A DNA stretch of 64,000 nt from Hyphomicrobiales bacterium (GTDB taxonomy: Bacteria > Pseudomonadota > Alphaproteobacteria > Rhizobiales > Beijerinckiaceae). The notes beneath the pieces are model-generated. The model was not told where the DNA came from, searched no databases, and saw only the letters and a program-made list of their open reading frames with translations. Made by a program: the position numbers and the translations under genes. The stretch covers positions 46,555 through 110,554 of the forward strand of contig UCBZ01000001.1 of assembly GCA_900470775.1 (NCBI GenBank), given 5' to 3'. Each line of letters starts with the position of its first letter. Position 1 is the stretch's first letter. This document shows, piece after piece, positions 47,474-56,367 of this stretch.

Positions 47474-48457
47474 ATGCGTTCGTTTATTGCCGGTTTCCTG
47501 CTTTCGGCGGTCTCGCTAACCCTGACGACGGCTGCCGGCGCCCAGACCGTCTGGGAGATGCCGACCGAATATCCCGCAAGCGCGATTCCCGGCGAAGGCG
47601 TCGCGACCTTCGCTTCGATCGTGAACGACAAGGCCGGCGGGCGGCTGACGATCAAGCCGAGTTTCGATGCGGCGCGCGGCATCAAATCGGCGGCGATGAT
47701 CGGCGCGGTGCAGAAGGGCGAGGTCGCGGCCGGCGATGCCTTCGCGGGTGCGCTCGGCGCGGTCGATCCGCTGTTCGGGCTGTCCTCGCTGCCGTTCCTG
47801 GCGACCTCGATCGCCGATGCGCGCAAGCTCACCGATCTGGCCCGCCCGGCCTATGACAAGAAGCTCGCCTCCTTCGGCCAGAAGATCCTCTACACCACGC
47901 CCTGGCCGGCGTCGGGCATCTGGTCGAAGGCGCCGCTGAGTTCGGCGACGGCGCTCGATGGCTTGGCCATCCGCACCTATGATGCGACCTCGACGGCGGT
48001 GCTGAACGCGGCCGGCGCCAAGGCCAGCAACCTCTCTTTCGCCGACGCCATGCCCAAGGTGAAGGACGGCAGCGTCACGGCCGTGCTCTCCTCGGGCGAT
48101 GGCGGTGCGGGCCGCAACCTCTGGGATTTCCTGCCGAACTTCGCCGAAGTGAATTACGCGCTGCCGATCTCGATCGCGACGGTCAATCTCGCGGCCTATG
48201 AGGCGCTCCCAGTCGATCTGCGCAAGATCGTGGACGATGCGGCGGCCGCCACCGAGCAGCGGCAATGGACCGCGATCGTCACCCGGCTCGACGAGAACTA
48301 CGCTCGCATGCGTGCCAACAAGGTGACGATCCTCACCGATGTGCCACCCGCCGTCGCCAAGGCGCTGGCGGATGCCGGCAAGGGCGTGGTCGATGACTGG
48401 CGCCAGAAGGTGGGCGCCGAGGGCGCCGCCGTGCTCGACGCCTATCGCAAGCCCTGA
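47474..48457 (+). CDS. TRAP transporter solute-binding protein, DctP type
   Basis: This 327-residue periplasmic binding protein has a signal peptide (ending AGAQ) and a DctP-like body with WEMPTEYPASAIPGEG, KGEVAAGDAFAGALGAVDP, and the family Arg region LAIRTYDATSTAVLNAAGA. TRAP proteins usually bind carboxylates or similar acids. No DctQ/DctM permease genes are adjacent, so it is an orphan. The ATG 47474 is selected because AGGA is at proper distance; the ATG at 47468 is too close. Confidence 0.88.
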   Translation: MRSFIAGFLLSAVSLTLTTAAGAQTVWEMPTEYPASAIPGEGVATFASIVNDKAGGRLTIKPSFDAARGIKSAAMIGAVQKGEVAAGDAFAGALGAVDPLFGLSSLPFLATSIADARKLTDLARPAYDKKLASFGQKILYTTPWPASGIWSKAPLSSATALDGLAIRTYDATSTAVLNAAGAKASNLSFADAMPKVKDGSVTAVLSSGDGGAGRNLWDFLPNFAEVNYALPISIATVNLAAYEALPVDLRKIVDDAAAATEQRQWTAIVTRLDENYARMRANKVTILTDVPPAVAKALADAGKGVVDDWRQKVGAEGAAVLDAYRKP

Positions 48458-48582
48458 GCAGAATGGTGTGACCGGGCCGTCCGGCAAACGAAATTCATAT
48501 TCGTGTGTTTATTGCTGATAGGCTGCCGCGTCGGCCCGTTTCCGCGCGCCCTTTTCACACCACTCCATTCCAGGATGAACGA

Positions 48583-49716
48583 TTGAGCGCCATGATCCTC
48601 CGCCTCGCCTGTGCCTGGGCGACCGTTGCCGCATTCCTGCTGTTCGGTAGCAGCCTGCTCGGCCAGCTCGGCGCGCCGCTGATCTCGGCTGTGATCTTCC
48701 TGTGGCTGCTGGGCATCATCATCTGGGCGGCCTTTGGCGTGGTGCATGAGGCGGAGATCCTGGCCGGGCGGCTCGGCGAGCCCTTCGGCACGCTGATCCT
48801 GACGCTGTCGATCGTGATCATCGAGGTGGCGCTGATCTCGGCCGTGATGCTCGGCGCCAAGGGTGCGCCAACGCTCGGGCGGGACACGATGTTCGCGGTG
48901 CTGATGATCGTGCTCAACGGCGTCGTCGGCATCGGGCTCCTGGTCGGCGGCCGGCGCCATTTCGCGCAGAGCTACAATCTGAAGGGTGCGTCGTCCTATC
49001 TCGCCGTCATTATTCCCCTGACGGTGATCCCGCTGGTGCTGCCGAACTTCACCACCTCGACCACCAACGGCACGCTGACGACGCTGCAATCGGTCTCGTT
49101 CTCGCTGTTCACCATCGCGCTGTACGGCGCCTTCCTCGTGCTGCAGACCGGGCGGCACCGCTCCTTCTTCCAGGAGCCGACGCGCGAACAGGCGCCGTTG
49201 CCGCGCACCGCCTTGCCTGACGAGGATGCCGTGGAAGACGACCACGGCCATCCCGATCCCGGCGGCGCGACCGCGACCCATGTCGTCCTGCTGCTCGCCA
49301 ATATCCTGCCGATCGTGATCCTGGCGAAGAGCCTCGCGGCCGTGCTCGATTTCGGCATCATCAAGCTCGGCGCGCCCGTCGCGCTCGGCGGCATCCTGAT
49401 CGCGATGGTGGTGTTCACGCCGGAATGCATCGCCGCCCTGCGAGCGATCAGCGCCAACCAGCTCCAGCGCGCGATCAATCTCTGCCTCGGCGCGGCCGCC
49501 TCGACGCTCGGCCTGACCGTGCCGGCCGTGCTGGCGATCGGCCTGATGACCGGCCAGGAGGTGGTGCTCGGCCTGTCGGGAACCAACATGGTCATCCTGG
49601 CGATGACGCTTCTGCTCTCGACCCTGACCTTCACCGGCACGCGCACCACGATGCTGGAGGGCGCGGTGCATCTGGCGGTGTTCTTCGTTTTCGTCGTGCT
49701 GGTGTTCAGCCCGTAG
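48583..49716 (+). CDS. ChaA-type calcium/sodium:proton antiporter
   Basis: This antiporter of about 377 residues belongs to the CaCA superfamily, with two inverted halves each having an acidic alpha motif: GTLILTLSIVIIEVALISAVM and IAMVVFTPECIAALRAISANQ, given in part. A hydrophilic His/Asp-rich loop (DEDAVEDDHGHPDPGG) separates the halves and may sense cations. TTG 48583 has AGGA seven bases upstream and is preferred; ATG 48592 is the next choice. It likely exports Ca2+ or Na+/K+ in exchange for H+. Confidence 0.88.
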   Translation: MSAMILRLACAWATVAAFLLFGSSLLGQLGAPLISAVIFLWLLGIIIWAAFGVVHEAEILAGRLGEPFGTLILTLSIVIIEVALISAVMLGAKGAPTLGRDTMFAVLMIVLNGVVGIGLLVGGRRHFAQSYNLKGASSYLAVIIPLTVIPLVLPNFTTSTTNGTLTTLQSVSFSLFTIALYGAFLVLQTGRHRSFFQEPTREQAPLPRTALPDEDAVEDDHGHPDPGGATATHVVLLLANILPIVILAKSLAAVLDFGIIKLGAPVALGGILIAMVVFTPECIAALRAISANQLQRAINLCLGAAASTLGLTVPAVLAIGLMTGQEVVLGLSGTNMVILAMTLLLSTLTFTGTRTTMLEGAVHLAVFFVFVVLVFSP

Positions 49717-49910
49717 GGCGGACTGGGTCTGCTTTCGACCCGTAGTGGAAGTTCGACGCACTCGACCAAATCCACATCGATGACCAACCCGTTACGGCTG
49801 GGACGGCAGTGGTTCTGACGGCCGTAGGATTGAAGCAACGCGGGTTTATGAAATCGGCACGTCGGGTCGCAATGGTTCCGCACTCGCTGACGCGAACGGC
49901 TGACGTGTCT

Positions 49911-50615
49911 CTAGCGCGCGCCGTCTTCGAATCGCTGTCGTCGAAATTTCTCTAGGAGCGCCGCTCTTTCCGGAGGCTGGGGTCTCGTTGCCAAGAAATC
50001 GTTTAACAGTTGCTTTGTCATTCGAAGTGCAATGAAAAACGTGTCGACTAGGTGGTAGTAGGCTTCCTCCGGTTTGGCTTTATCGATCCCGGCCAAGTTA
50101 AAAAACTCTCCTTGATCTAGGTGTATAATTTTGGAGTTGATGTTCACACGGTCGAGATGGACATAGGCAGAGGTCGATTCATACGCGCCTGTGACCCACG
50201 CATAGAGTTTTGATAGCTCCTGATGCAATAGCTTGTCGGCCAGCTTCGGACCGCCGCCTTTCATTTTGAGTGAAGGATATTTTTCTCCTCTCATCAGTCG
50301 GATTCCGGCGTCCTCGACATCATCGACGAGCGTCAGTCCGAATAGTCTCATTGCCGCCTCGATCTGCATCCGAATTAGGGCGGCAGCGGCGATGGTATTC
50401 TTGCTAGTGACCATCAGATCAAATGCGTGAGCGTTCGAGGTACTCTTTGTCACTGCCGCTAGTGAGAACCATTCAACATCGGCAAGGAAGCTACCTTGGG
50501 GGGCATACGTGTCATCAGGTAGCCGTTCTATTTCGAGAGCCATCGATCGTACGCGCGCCAGCCTGCTTTCCAGATTGGGTAACTCGTCAAGCTCAATGTC
50601 ATTGGTTTCTCGCAT
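49911..50615 (-). CDS. Lower-GC orphan gene of unknown function
   Basis: This 234-residue soluble, mostly helical protein has no signal peptide. GC content and codon choice are visibly lower than in all surrounding genes (for example frequent AAA, TTA and ATT). Features: TIAAAALIRMQIEAAMRLFG with an Arg/Glu pair, and YESTSAYVHLDRVNIN, which recalls the Tyr-x2-Ser-x-Tyr-Val-His pattern of HEPN-like/DUF5677 proteins; this is a weak resemblance. It sits between chaA and aroB, where neither flank shares its composition. Probably a transferred accessory gene. The 194-bp gap downstream shows nothing recognisable. Confidence 0.7.
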   Translation of the reverse strand: MRETNDIELDELPNLESRLARVRSMALEIERLPDDTYAPQGSFLADVEWFSLAAVTKSTSNAHAFDLMVTSKNTIAAAALIRMQIEAAMRLFGLTLVDDVEDAGIRLMRGEKYPSLKMKGGGPKLADKLLHQELSKLYAWVTGAYESTSAYVHLDRVNINSKIIHLDQGEFFNLAGIDKAKPEEAYYHLVDTFFIALRMTKQLLNDFLATRPQPPERAALLEKFRRQRFEDGAR

Positions 50616-50723
50616 CACACCAAGAGATCCCTAGTGTCCAGCCTTTAATGTTTTCAAAGACTTATGATCCCGATGCTGCGTTACGCATCACGCTCCAACT
50701 GAACCCGCAATCGATCCATCTCG

Positions 50724-51878
50724 TCAGCGAGCCTGCGCGTTGGCGGCCAACTCGTTCTCGATAAACGCCTGAACCTCTTCGGCCGCGACGCCGGGCGCGA
50801 TGAAGGCCTTGCCGATGCCGCGGGCGAGGATGAAGGTCAGGACGCCGCGCCGGACCTTCTTGTCCTGGCCCATCGCCGCGACGATCTCCTCCGCCGTTCC
50901 GGCCCCGCCCGGCACCTGCTGGAGCGTGCTCGGCAGGCCAACGGCATCAAGGTGGCGCGAGACGCGGATGGCGTCCTGTCCTGAGCACAGCCCCAGGCGC
51001 TGCGAGAAGCGGAAGGCGAGCGCCAGCCCGATCGCGACCGCCTCGCCATGGACAAGCCGGGCGGAATCGTAATCGGTCAGCCGCTCCAGTGCGTGCGCAA
51101 AGGTATGGCCTAGATTGAGCAAGGCGCGGTCGCCTTCCTCGCGCTCGTCGCGGGCGACGATGGCAGCCTTGGCCTTGCACGCGACGGCGACTGCATGGTC
51201 GCGCTCGGGGCCGCCTTCGATGATCCGGCTCCAGTTGACCTCGCACCAGTCGAAGAAGGCGGGGTTGTCGATCAGCCCGTATTTCACCACCTCGGCATAG
51301 CCGGCCTTGAACTCGCGCTCGCTCAGCGTGTCGAGCAAAGCGGTGTCGGCGATGACCAGCGCCGGCTGGTGGAAGGCGCCGATCAGGTTCTTGCCATGGC
51401 TCGAATTGATGCCGGTCTTGCCGCCGACGGAGGAATCGACCTGGGCCAGCAGCGTCGTCGGGATCTGCACGAAGCGCACGCCCCGGCGCAGTACGGCAGC
51501 CGCGAAGCCGGTGAGGTCGCCGACCACGCCGCCGCCAAGCGCGATGACGATGTCGTCGCGCTCGATCTTCGCCGCCAGCAGCGCGTCGCAGAGGGCGACG
51601 AACTGGCTGTAGGACTTCGTGGCCTCGCCCGGCGGCACGGTGATGCGCGTCGAGGCGATGCCCTCCTGCTGCAGGCAGGCCTCGAAGGCTGGCGCATGCA
51701 GGGCAGCCACGCTCTCATCCGTCACCAGCGCGACCTTGGCGCCGGGCGCGAAGCCTGCGATCAGGGCCGCGGCCTCGCAGAGCTGATGGCGGCCGATATG
51801 GATGTCGTAGGCGCGACCCTCCAGCGCGACCGGAACGACGATCCGGGCGCCTGCGGTCTGATCAGCGGGAATGTTCAT
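50724..51878 (-). CDS. aroB: 3-dehydroquinate synthase
   Basis: AroB catalyses the second step of the shikimate pathway, converting DAHP to 3-dehydroquinate using NAD. The 384-residue product has the NAD motif LGGGVVGDLTGFAAAV, the active-site block FVQIPTTLLAQVDSSVGGKTG, quoted in part, the metal ligands in HGEAVAIGLALAFR, and NLGHTFAHALE. The ATG overlaps the aroK stop by four bases, so aroK-aroB is a coupled operon, the usual arrangement. About 100 bp separate its stop from the start of the lower-GC orphan gene. Confidence 0.97.
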   Translation of the reverse strand: MNIPADQTAGARIVVPVALEGRAYDIHIGRHQLCEAAALIAGFAPGAKVALVTDESVAALHAPAFEACLQQEGIASTRITVPPGEATKSYSQFVALCDALLAAKIERDDIVIALGGGVVGDLTGFAAAVLRRGVRFVQIPTTLLAQVDSSVGGKTGINSSHGKNLIGAFHQPALVIADTALLDTLSEREFKAGYAEVVKYGLIDNPAFFDWCEVNWSRIIEGGPERDHAVAVACKAKAAIVARDEREEGDRALLNLGHTFAHALERLTDYDSARLVHGEAVAIGLALAFRFSQRLGLCSGQDAIRVSRHLDAVGLPSTLQQVPGGAGTAEEIVAAMGQDKKVRRGVLTFILARGIGKAFIAPGVAAEEVQAFIENELAANAQAR

Positions 51879-52498
51879 GGCATCGGCTTTCGGTCGGCGC
51901 TGGTGCGCAGATGCCGGTCGAGCGCCGCGATTGCGGCGGTGACGACGACCTCATGCGGCTCGTCGCGCGAGACCAGGGTCAGGTCGGACAGGGCATAGAC
52001 AGGCTCGCGCTCGATCAGCATCCGGCGCAGCGTCTCCTCGGGATCGGCGGTCTGGAGCAGGGGACGGTTCGAGCGCTTGCGGACGCGCCGCATCAGCACC
52101 TCGGGCTCGGCCTTGAGCCAGATGGATATGCCGAGATCGGCGATGCGCGCGCGGGTCTCGGCATTCATGAAAGCGCCGCCGCCGGTCGCCAGCACCAAAG
52201 GTGCGCGCGTGATCAGGATGCGGCTGATGACGCGGCGTTCGCCATTGCGGAACTCGGTTTCGCCGCGCTGGGCGAAGATCTCGGGGATGGTCATGCCGGC
52301 CGCCGTCTCGATCTCGGTGTCGGCATCGACGAAGGGCAGGCCGAGCCGCGTCGCCAGTCTCTTGCCGACCGAGCTCTTGCCGGAGCCCATCATGCCGACG
52401 AGCACGATCGCGCGGCTACCGATCGCGGCGCGCAATTCGTCGCGATCCACGCGGGATTCCTCACTATCGGGCTGGTCTAGTGTTTCGACGATCGTCAT
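51875..52498 (-). CDS. aroK: Shikimate kinase
   Basis: This 207-residue enzyme phosphorylates shikimate at the 3-hydroxyl with ATP. The Walker A GMMGSGKS (35-42), the shikimate-binding Asp in FVDADTEIE, the block ATGGGAFMN and the lid region RVRKRSNRPLL are present. An acidic N-terminal extension of about 28 residues precedes the core. It starts at ATG 52498 and overlaps aroB. It diverges from the small membrane protein gene and xerD, an arrangement conserved in many alphaproteobacteria. Confidence 0.95.
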   Translation of the reverse strand: MTIVETLDQPDSEESRVDRDELRAAIGSRAIVLVGMMGSGKSSVGKRLATRLGLPFVDADTEIETAAGMTIPEIFAQRGETEFRNGERRVISRILITRAPLVLATGGGAFMNAETRARIADLGISIWLKAEPEVLMRRVRKRSNRPLLQTADPEETLRRMLIEREPVYALSDLTLVSRDEPHEVVVTAAIAALDRHLRTSADRKPMP

Positions 52499-52670
52499 TG
52501 CGGCGTTGTCCTCGCGGCCGGTTTAGCATGAGCGATTATGCTGCGTCATGCCCGCGCAGCGTAGATTTTGGCTGGCTTGTGGTCTTGCCGCCCTTGCCCG
52601 CGCGGGCCATCTCCCAAAAGATGGACGCTCCAACACCGCGTCACGTATCTCCCGAAGGGCTAGCCTCACC

Positions 52671-52817
52671 GTGCCGACGCTGTTCAGATTCGTCGCGATC
52701 CTCGCCTTGTTGGGCGGGCTCGTCTTCGGCGGCATGATCGCGCTGGTCACCTTCGTCCAGCCGGTGCCGCGCGAGATGGTCGAGACGGTGCCGCCGTCCA
52801 GGCTGCAGCCGAAATGA
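52671..52817 (+). CDS. Small single-pass membrane protein upstream of xerD
   Basis: This is a 48-residue protein with one hydrophobic helix (RFVAILALLGGLVFGGMIALV) followed by a polar tail, FVQPVPREMVETVPPSRL. The tail with PREM and PP resembles short proteins often found just before xerD in Hyphomicrobiales, which I recall without a function. GTG 52671 is the likely start; the open frame continues upstream but that part is unlike protein. Its stop overlaps the xerD ATG (ATGA), indicating translational coupling. Confidence 0.75.
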   Translation: MPTLFRFVAILALLGGLVFGGMIALVTFVQPVPREMVETVPPSRLQPK

Positions 52818-53743
52818 GCCGGATGTCCCGGGCAAGGCTGAACGGCTTCCTCGACATGCTCGCGGCCGAGCGCGGCGCCGCCCGCAACACGCTCGACGCC
52901 TATCAGCGCGACATCGACGACTACCTCGAATTCCTCGGGGATCGCGCGCTCGATGCAGTCGCAGCCGACGACATCCGCGGCTGGCTCGCCGATATCTCGG
53001 CGCGCGGGCTGAAAGCCTCCTCGGCGGCGCGCCGGCTCTCGGCCGTGCGCCAGTTCCACCGTTTTCTTTACACCGAGGGGTTTTCCTCGGGCGATCCGTC
53101 GGCTGCGATCGAGGGGCCACGCCAAGGCCGGCCGCTGCCGAAGGTGATCTCGGTTGCCGATGTCGACCGGCTGATCGAGACGGCACGGCAGGCCTGCGAG
53201 CGCGAGGGCATGACGCCGGCGGCGCGTCTGCGGGCGCTGCGGATGCGTGGCCTGATCGAGCTGCTCTATGCCACGGGCCTGCGTGTCTCGGAGCTGATCG
53301 CGCTGCCGCTATCGGCCGCGACGACACGCGAGCGCTTCCTGGTGGTGCGCGGCAAGGGCGACAAGGACCGGCTGGTGCCGCTGAACGAGCCGTCGCGCGA
53401 GGCCGCCCGCGCCTGGCTCGCGGCGCTGCGCGAGAGCGGCTCCGCCGACAGCCGCTGGCTGTTTCCGGCCGAGGGCGAGAGCGGCCATCTCACCCGCCAG
53501 GCCTTCGGCCGCGATCTCAAGGTGCTAGCCGGCGCCGCCGGGCTGAAGGCTGCGGACTTAAGCCCGCATGTGCTGCGCCACGCCTTCGCCAGCCATCTGC
53601 TTCAGAACGGTGCCGATCTGCGCGTCGTGCAGGAGCTGCTCGGTCATGCCGACATCGCCACGACCCAGATCTACACCCACGTCCTCGACGACCGCCTGAA
53701 GAGCATGGTGCGCGACCTGCATCCGCTGGCGGACGAGTCCTGA
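52814..53743 (+). CDS. xerD: Site-specific tyrosine recombinase XerD
   Basis: XerD resolves chromosome dimers at dif together with XerC and FtsK. The 309-residue product has an N-terminal SAM-like DNA-binding domain ([21 protein letters not shown], in part) and all catalytic residues: Arg157 (TGLRVSEL), Lys181 (GKGDKDR), His252 and Arg255 ([10 protein letters not shown]), His278 ([14 protein letters not shown]) and Tyr287. Length and domain spacing are those of the housekeeping enzyme, not a phage integrase, and no attachment-site duplication or island flanks it. Confidence 0.95.
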   Translation: MSRMSRARLNGFLDMLAAERGAARNTLDAYQRDIDDYLEFLGDRALDAVAADDIRGWLADISARGLKASSAARRLSAVRQFHRFLYTEGFSSGDPSAAIEGPRQGRPLPKVISVADVDRLIETARQACEREGMTPAARLRALRMRGLIELLYATGLRVSELIALPLSAATTRERFLVVRGKGDKDRLVPLNEPSREAARAWLAALRESGSADSRWLFPAEGESGHLTRQAFGRDLKVLAGAAGLKAADLSPHVLRHAFASHLLQNGADLRVVQELLGHADIATTQIYTHVLDDRLKSMVRDLHPLADES

Positions 53744-53755
53744 AGCGAGCCTGCC

Positions 53756-54346
53756 ATGACACAGCCGACCCTCACGCCGCTTTCGCCCGAGAGCTTCCGC
53801 AGCAAGCCCTGGAAGAATGGCGGCGGCGTTACGCTCGACATTGCCGATGCCAGCCGTCCCGGCGCCGATCCGGCGGGCTGGGAGGGCATGATCTGGCGGC
53901 TCGGCCGCACCGCGATCGTCCAGCCCGGCCCGTTCTCCGACCTCACCGGCTATGAGCGCCTGCAGGCGGTGGTCGTCGGCTCCGGCCTCGTGCTGGACGG
54001 TACGGATGGCGAGATCGACCTGCGCCAGCCCTTCCGGCCCGTGCGCTACGATGGCGGCATCCCGCTGGTCAGCCGGCTGGAGAACGGCCCGGTCGAGGTG
54101 GTGAACCTGATCGCCGACCGCTTGCTCTGCGCGATCGATCTTGTGGTTCCGGTTCCAGGCGAGGGCATCGCGCTGAGCGCCCCGACGCATATTCTCTACG
54201 CGCCGGGTGAGGCCGTTCAGGGTCGCTGCGGTGAGATGGCGTTCACGGTCGAGGCGGGCCATGCCCTGCGGATCGATGCGCAGGCGGAGGCGGCGCTTAC
54301 GGTCGAAGCGGGCCAGGCGCTGATGGCGACGATCCGGCTGCGCTAA
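53756..54346 (+). CDS. HutD/Ves family cupin-like protein
   Basis: This 196-residue beta-rich protein has the HutD signature [17 protein letters not shown] and [23 protein letters not shown], quoted to its first part. HutD proteins are bicupins linked to histidine utilisation operons in some bacteria, but no other hut gene is here, so its role is unclear. It follows xerD by 12 bases in the same direction and may share its transcript. The stop TAA overlaps the stop TAG of the convergent carbonic anhydrase gene in the sequence CTAA. Confidence 0.85.
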   Translation: MTQPTLTPLSPESFRSKPWKNGGGVTLDIADASRPGADPAGWEGMIWRLGRTAIVQPGPFSDLTGYERLQAVVVGSGLVLDGTDGEIDLRQPFRPVRYDGGIPLVSRLENGPVEVVNLIADRLLCAIDLVVPVPGEGIALSAPTHILYAPGEAVQGRCGEMAFTVEAGHALRIDAQAEAALTVEAGQALMATIRLR

Positions 54347-55098
54347 TCGCAGCGGATCGGCTGGGCCTTGCGAGGCAATTCGCCGATGGCGGGGACGAAC
54401 TGCCCGGTCTCGGGGTCGAGCAGCATCAGCACGCCGGTGGCGACGGCGAAATAGGCGCCGTGCAGATGTAAGCGGCCCTTGCCTTCGAGGATCTGCACGC
54501 AGGGGAAGCTGCGCAGATTGGCCAGCGATTGCTGGATCGAGGACAGGGCGAGGCGCTCGACATAGCCGTCCAGCGTCTCATGACGGCCGCGCCCGCCGGT
54601 GCGCTCGGCGGCAGGCCCGATCAGCGTGATCCATTTGCCGATGAAGTCGCCCGAGGAGAGCGGCCCCTGGGCGTCGTCGGCGAAGGCGCGGATGCCGCCG
54701 CAGCGGCCATGGCCGAGCACGACGATATGCTCGACGCGCAGCGCCTGCACGGCGTATTCGAGCGCGGCCGAGGTGCCGTGGAGCTGGTCGTCGGGCGAGA
54801 AGGGCGGCACCAGATTGGCGACGTTGCGGACGACGAACATCTCGCCTGGCCGCGCATCGAAGATCACCTCCGGCGAGACGCGCGAATCGCAGCAGCCGAT
54901 CAGCATGATCTTCGGCGTCTGGCCGCTTTCGGCGAGCTGCTCGTAGCGGTCCTTCTCGCGGTCGAAGCGATCGTCGAGAAAGGCGCGGTAGCCTTCCGTC
55001 AGCCGGTCGGGAAAGGAGGCTGCTGGCGAGGGGGCTGCTGGCGTGTCCATGCTGTCTTCGAACAGGAGCCGCGCGGTTTCGTCAAGCGTGTGCTGCAT
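54343..55098 (-). CDS. Beta-class carbonic anhydrase
   Basis: This 251-residue zinc enzyme interconverts CO2 and bicarbonate. Zinc ligands are Cys70 ([10 protein letters not shown], with the Asp71-Arg73 dyad), His130 and Cys133 ([10 protein letters not shown]). Other family blocks are [12 protein letters not shown] and [14 protein letters not shown]. The N-terminal 30 residues are variable, and ATG 55050 is an alternative start. It ends sharing bases with the hutD stop. A DUF167 gene stop lies 20 bases upstream of its start, so it may be transcribed with DUF167 and YggT. Confidence 0.95.
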   Translation of the reverse strand: MQHTLDETARLLFEDSMDTPAAPSPAASFPDRLTEGYRAFLDDRFDREKDRYEQLAESGQTPKIMLIGCCDSRVSPEVIFDARPGEMFVVRNVANLVPPFSPDDQLHGTSAALEYAVQALRVEHIVVLGHGRCGGIRAFADDAQGPLSSGDFIGKWITLIGPAAERTGGRGRHETLDGYVERLALSSIQQSLANLRSFPCVQILEGKGRLHLHGAYFAVATGVLMLLDPETGQFVPAIGELPRKAQPIRCD

Positions 55099-55119
55099 GG
55101 CGGCAGGCGCGATGCCGGA

Positions 55120-55455
55120 TCAACAGGCCGCGAGTCGTGTCCGCAGGCGTGCGGCCAGTTCCTCCGGCTCGCCCGTCAGCGCGACCGTCTTGAGGCGTGC
55201 GGTCGCGCCCGCCGCGAGCGTCACGATCGAACGCGGCAGGTTCAGTTCACGCGCCAGAAGCGCGATCAGGGCGGCGTTGGCCTGCCCGTCGCTGGGCGCC
55301 ACGCGGACCCTGAGCTTCAGCACGGTGCGGCCATCGGCCAGGGTCTCGACGCCGTCGATCGCGTCGCGGCCGCCGCGGGGGGTGAGCCGCACCGTCAGCC
55401 GCAGGCCATCGCCGGCGACGGTCCAGGGCTCCGTCACGTTGGAAACGGGCTGCAC
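55120..55455 (-). CDS. DUF167 (YggU) family protein
   Basis: This is a small conserved protein of about 111 residues. DUF167 features are LRLTVRLTPRGGRDAIDGVE, LKLRVRVAPSDGQANAALIALLA, in part, and PRSIVTLAAGATARLKTV. The function is unknown. It lies 20 bases after the yggT-like gene on the same strand, the standard YggT-YggU order. GTG 55455 gives a family-length product; GTG 55437 is an alternative. The open frame runs further upstream into the yggT gene but in another frame, which is not coding. Confidence 0.88.
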   Translation of the reverse strand: MQPVSNVTEPWTVAGDGLRLTVRLTPRGGRDAIDGVETLADGRTVLKLRVRVAPSDGQANAALIALLARELNLPRSIVTLAAGATARLKTVALTGEPEELAARLRTRLAAC

Positions 55456-55475
55456 CCCAGAAGGCTGGCTGTCGC

Positions 55476-55766
55476 TCAGAAGACGGCGGGGTAGAGGTAG
55501 AGCACGATCACGCGCTCGATGAAGAAGATCAGCAGCAGCAGGATGATCGGCGAGATGTCGATGCCGCCCATATTGGGCAGCATGTTGCGAATCGGGCGCA
55601 GGGCCGGCTCGGTGATCCGGTAGAGCATGTCCCAGACCGTCGAGACGAACTGGTTGCGCGTGTTGAGGACGTTGAAAGCGATCAGCCAGCTCAGGATGGC
55701 CGAGATGATCAGCAGCCATGTGTAGATCTGCAAGGCAAGCAGCACCACGTCGAGAACGGCACGCAT
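55476..55766 (-). CDS. YggT family membrane protein
   Basis: This 96-residue integral membrane protein has two hydrophobic segments ([20 protein letters not shown] and a C-terminal [19 protein letters not shown]). Between them lies the conserved [23 protein letters not shown], quoted in part. YggT proteins have been linked to osmotic or envelope functions in plastids and bacteria, with weak evidence. ATG 55766 follows AGAGGA; ATG 55772 is too close to it. The DUF167 gene comes next on the transcript. Confidence 0.92.
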   Translation of the reverse strand: MRAVLDVVLLALQIYTWLLIISAILSWLIAFNVLNTRNQFVSTVWDMLYRITEPALRPIRNMLPNMGGIDISPIILLLLIFFIERVIVLYLYPAVF

Positions 55767-55841
55767 CGGCATTCCTCTTGGTCGTCGTTGGACAGCCGCG
55801 GCTTGTCCCCATGCGCCTCGTGCAACTGATGGCGCAGGCGA

Positions 55842-55870
55842 TTGACAGACACGCGACGCAAGGCCTAGAA
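55842..55870 (+). promoter_or_regulatory. Sigma-70-type promoter of tRNA-Ala
   Basis: A consensus -35 box TTGACA (55842-55847) is followed, after exactly 17 bases, by CTAGAA (55865-55870) as -10. Transcription would start about 6-7 bases before or at the mature tRNA 5' end at 55883. No other gene lies close enough to use it. Confidence 0.7.
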
Positions 55871-55882
55871 GGCCAGCGCCTC

Positions 55883-55958
55883 GGGGCTGTAGCTCAGATG
55901 GGAGAGCGCTGCAATCGCACTGCAGAGGTCAGGGGTTCGATTCCCCTCAGCTCCACCA
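55883..55958 (+). tRNA. tRNA-Ala (anticodon CGC)
   Basis: The 76-base gene folds into a full cloverleaf: acceptor GGGGCTG/CAGCTCC with the G3-U70 wobble that marks alanine tRNAs, D arm GCTC/GAGC, anticodon stem CTGCA/TGCAG around the loop ATCGCAC, T arm AGGGG/CCCCT with TTCGATT, and an encoded CCA end. The anticodon CGC reads GCG, a very common codon in this GC-rich genome. Confidence 0.97.
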
Positions 55959-56073
55959 AGGCCCTTCGCAAGACGCTGAATTTAGCGGATTTGCGGACCT
56001 TGGTGGGAACGTCCCCCGACGCGTCGCCATTCTTGATCAGCATGCCGGTTTCCGGCCAAGCGTCTTCGGCCCT

Positions 56074-56283
56074 TCAGCCGAGTTCGCATTCCGCGAGATA
56101 GGCGGCTTCCAGCATCTGGCGGCAGGCGGCGGCCTGCTCGCGCACGGCTTCGAGCGTGATGTGGTTGCCGATGTCGGCTAGGTCGCGCAGCGCGAAGTCC
56201 ACGGCCGACATGAGATCGAGCGCGGGGCCAGCCGGAGCCTCTGGCCGCATCTGCGGCAGCCGAAACTGAAGAACCTGTCCCAT
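56074..56283 (-). CDS. Small conserved hypothetical protein
   Basis: This 69-residue protein is predicted to be helical after a short N-terminal strand (GQVLQFRLPQ). The body, AVDFALRDLADIGNHITLEA followed by VREQAAACRQMLEAAYLAEC, looks like a two-helix hairpin. GAGAG precedes the ATG and codon use is normal for this genome, which supports it as a real gene. I do not recognise the family. It lies between the tRNA and the DUF882 gene, transcribed toward the tRNA. Confidence 0.7.
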   Translation of the reverse strand: MGQVLQFRLPQMRPEAPAGPALDLMSAVDFALRDLADIGNHITLEAVREQAAACRQMLEAAYLAECELG

Positions 56284-56367
56284 GTCACTCTCACTGTTGG
56301 CGAATCGCCGGGCAGTGTGACGCGAACGGGGTCAGCAATCCGTTAATGGTGCGATGGTTGGGGCGGG

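Noticed and set aside
52814..53743. Tyrosine recombinase as a sign of an integrated element
   Set aside because: Length, neighbours (aroK-aroB, small membrane protein) and motif spacing fit housekeeping XerD. No attachment-site repeats or foreign genes are adjacent.
55883..55958. tRNA-Ala as an integration site for an island
   Set aside because: I found no duplicated tRNA 3' end nearby and both flanks have normal composition and housekeeping genes.
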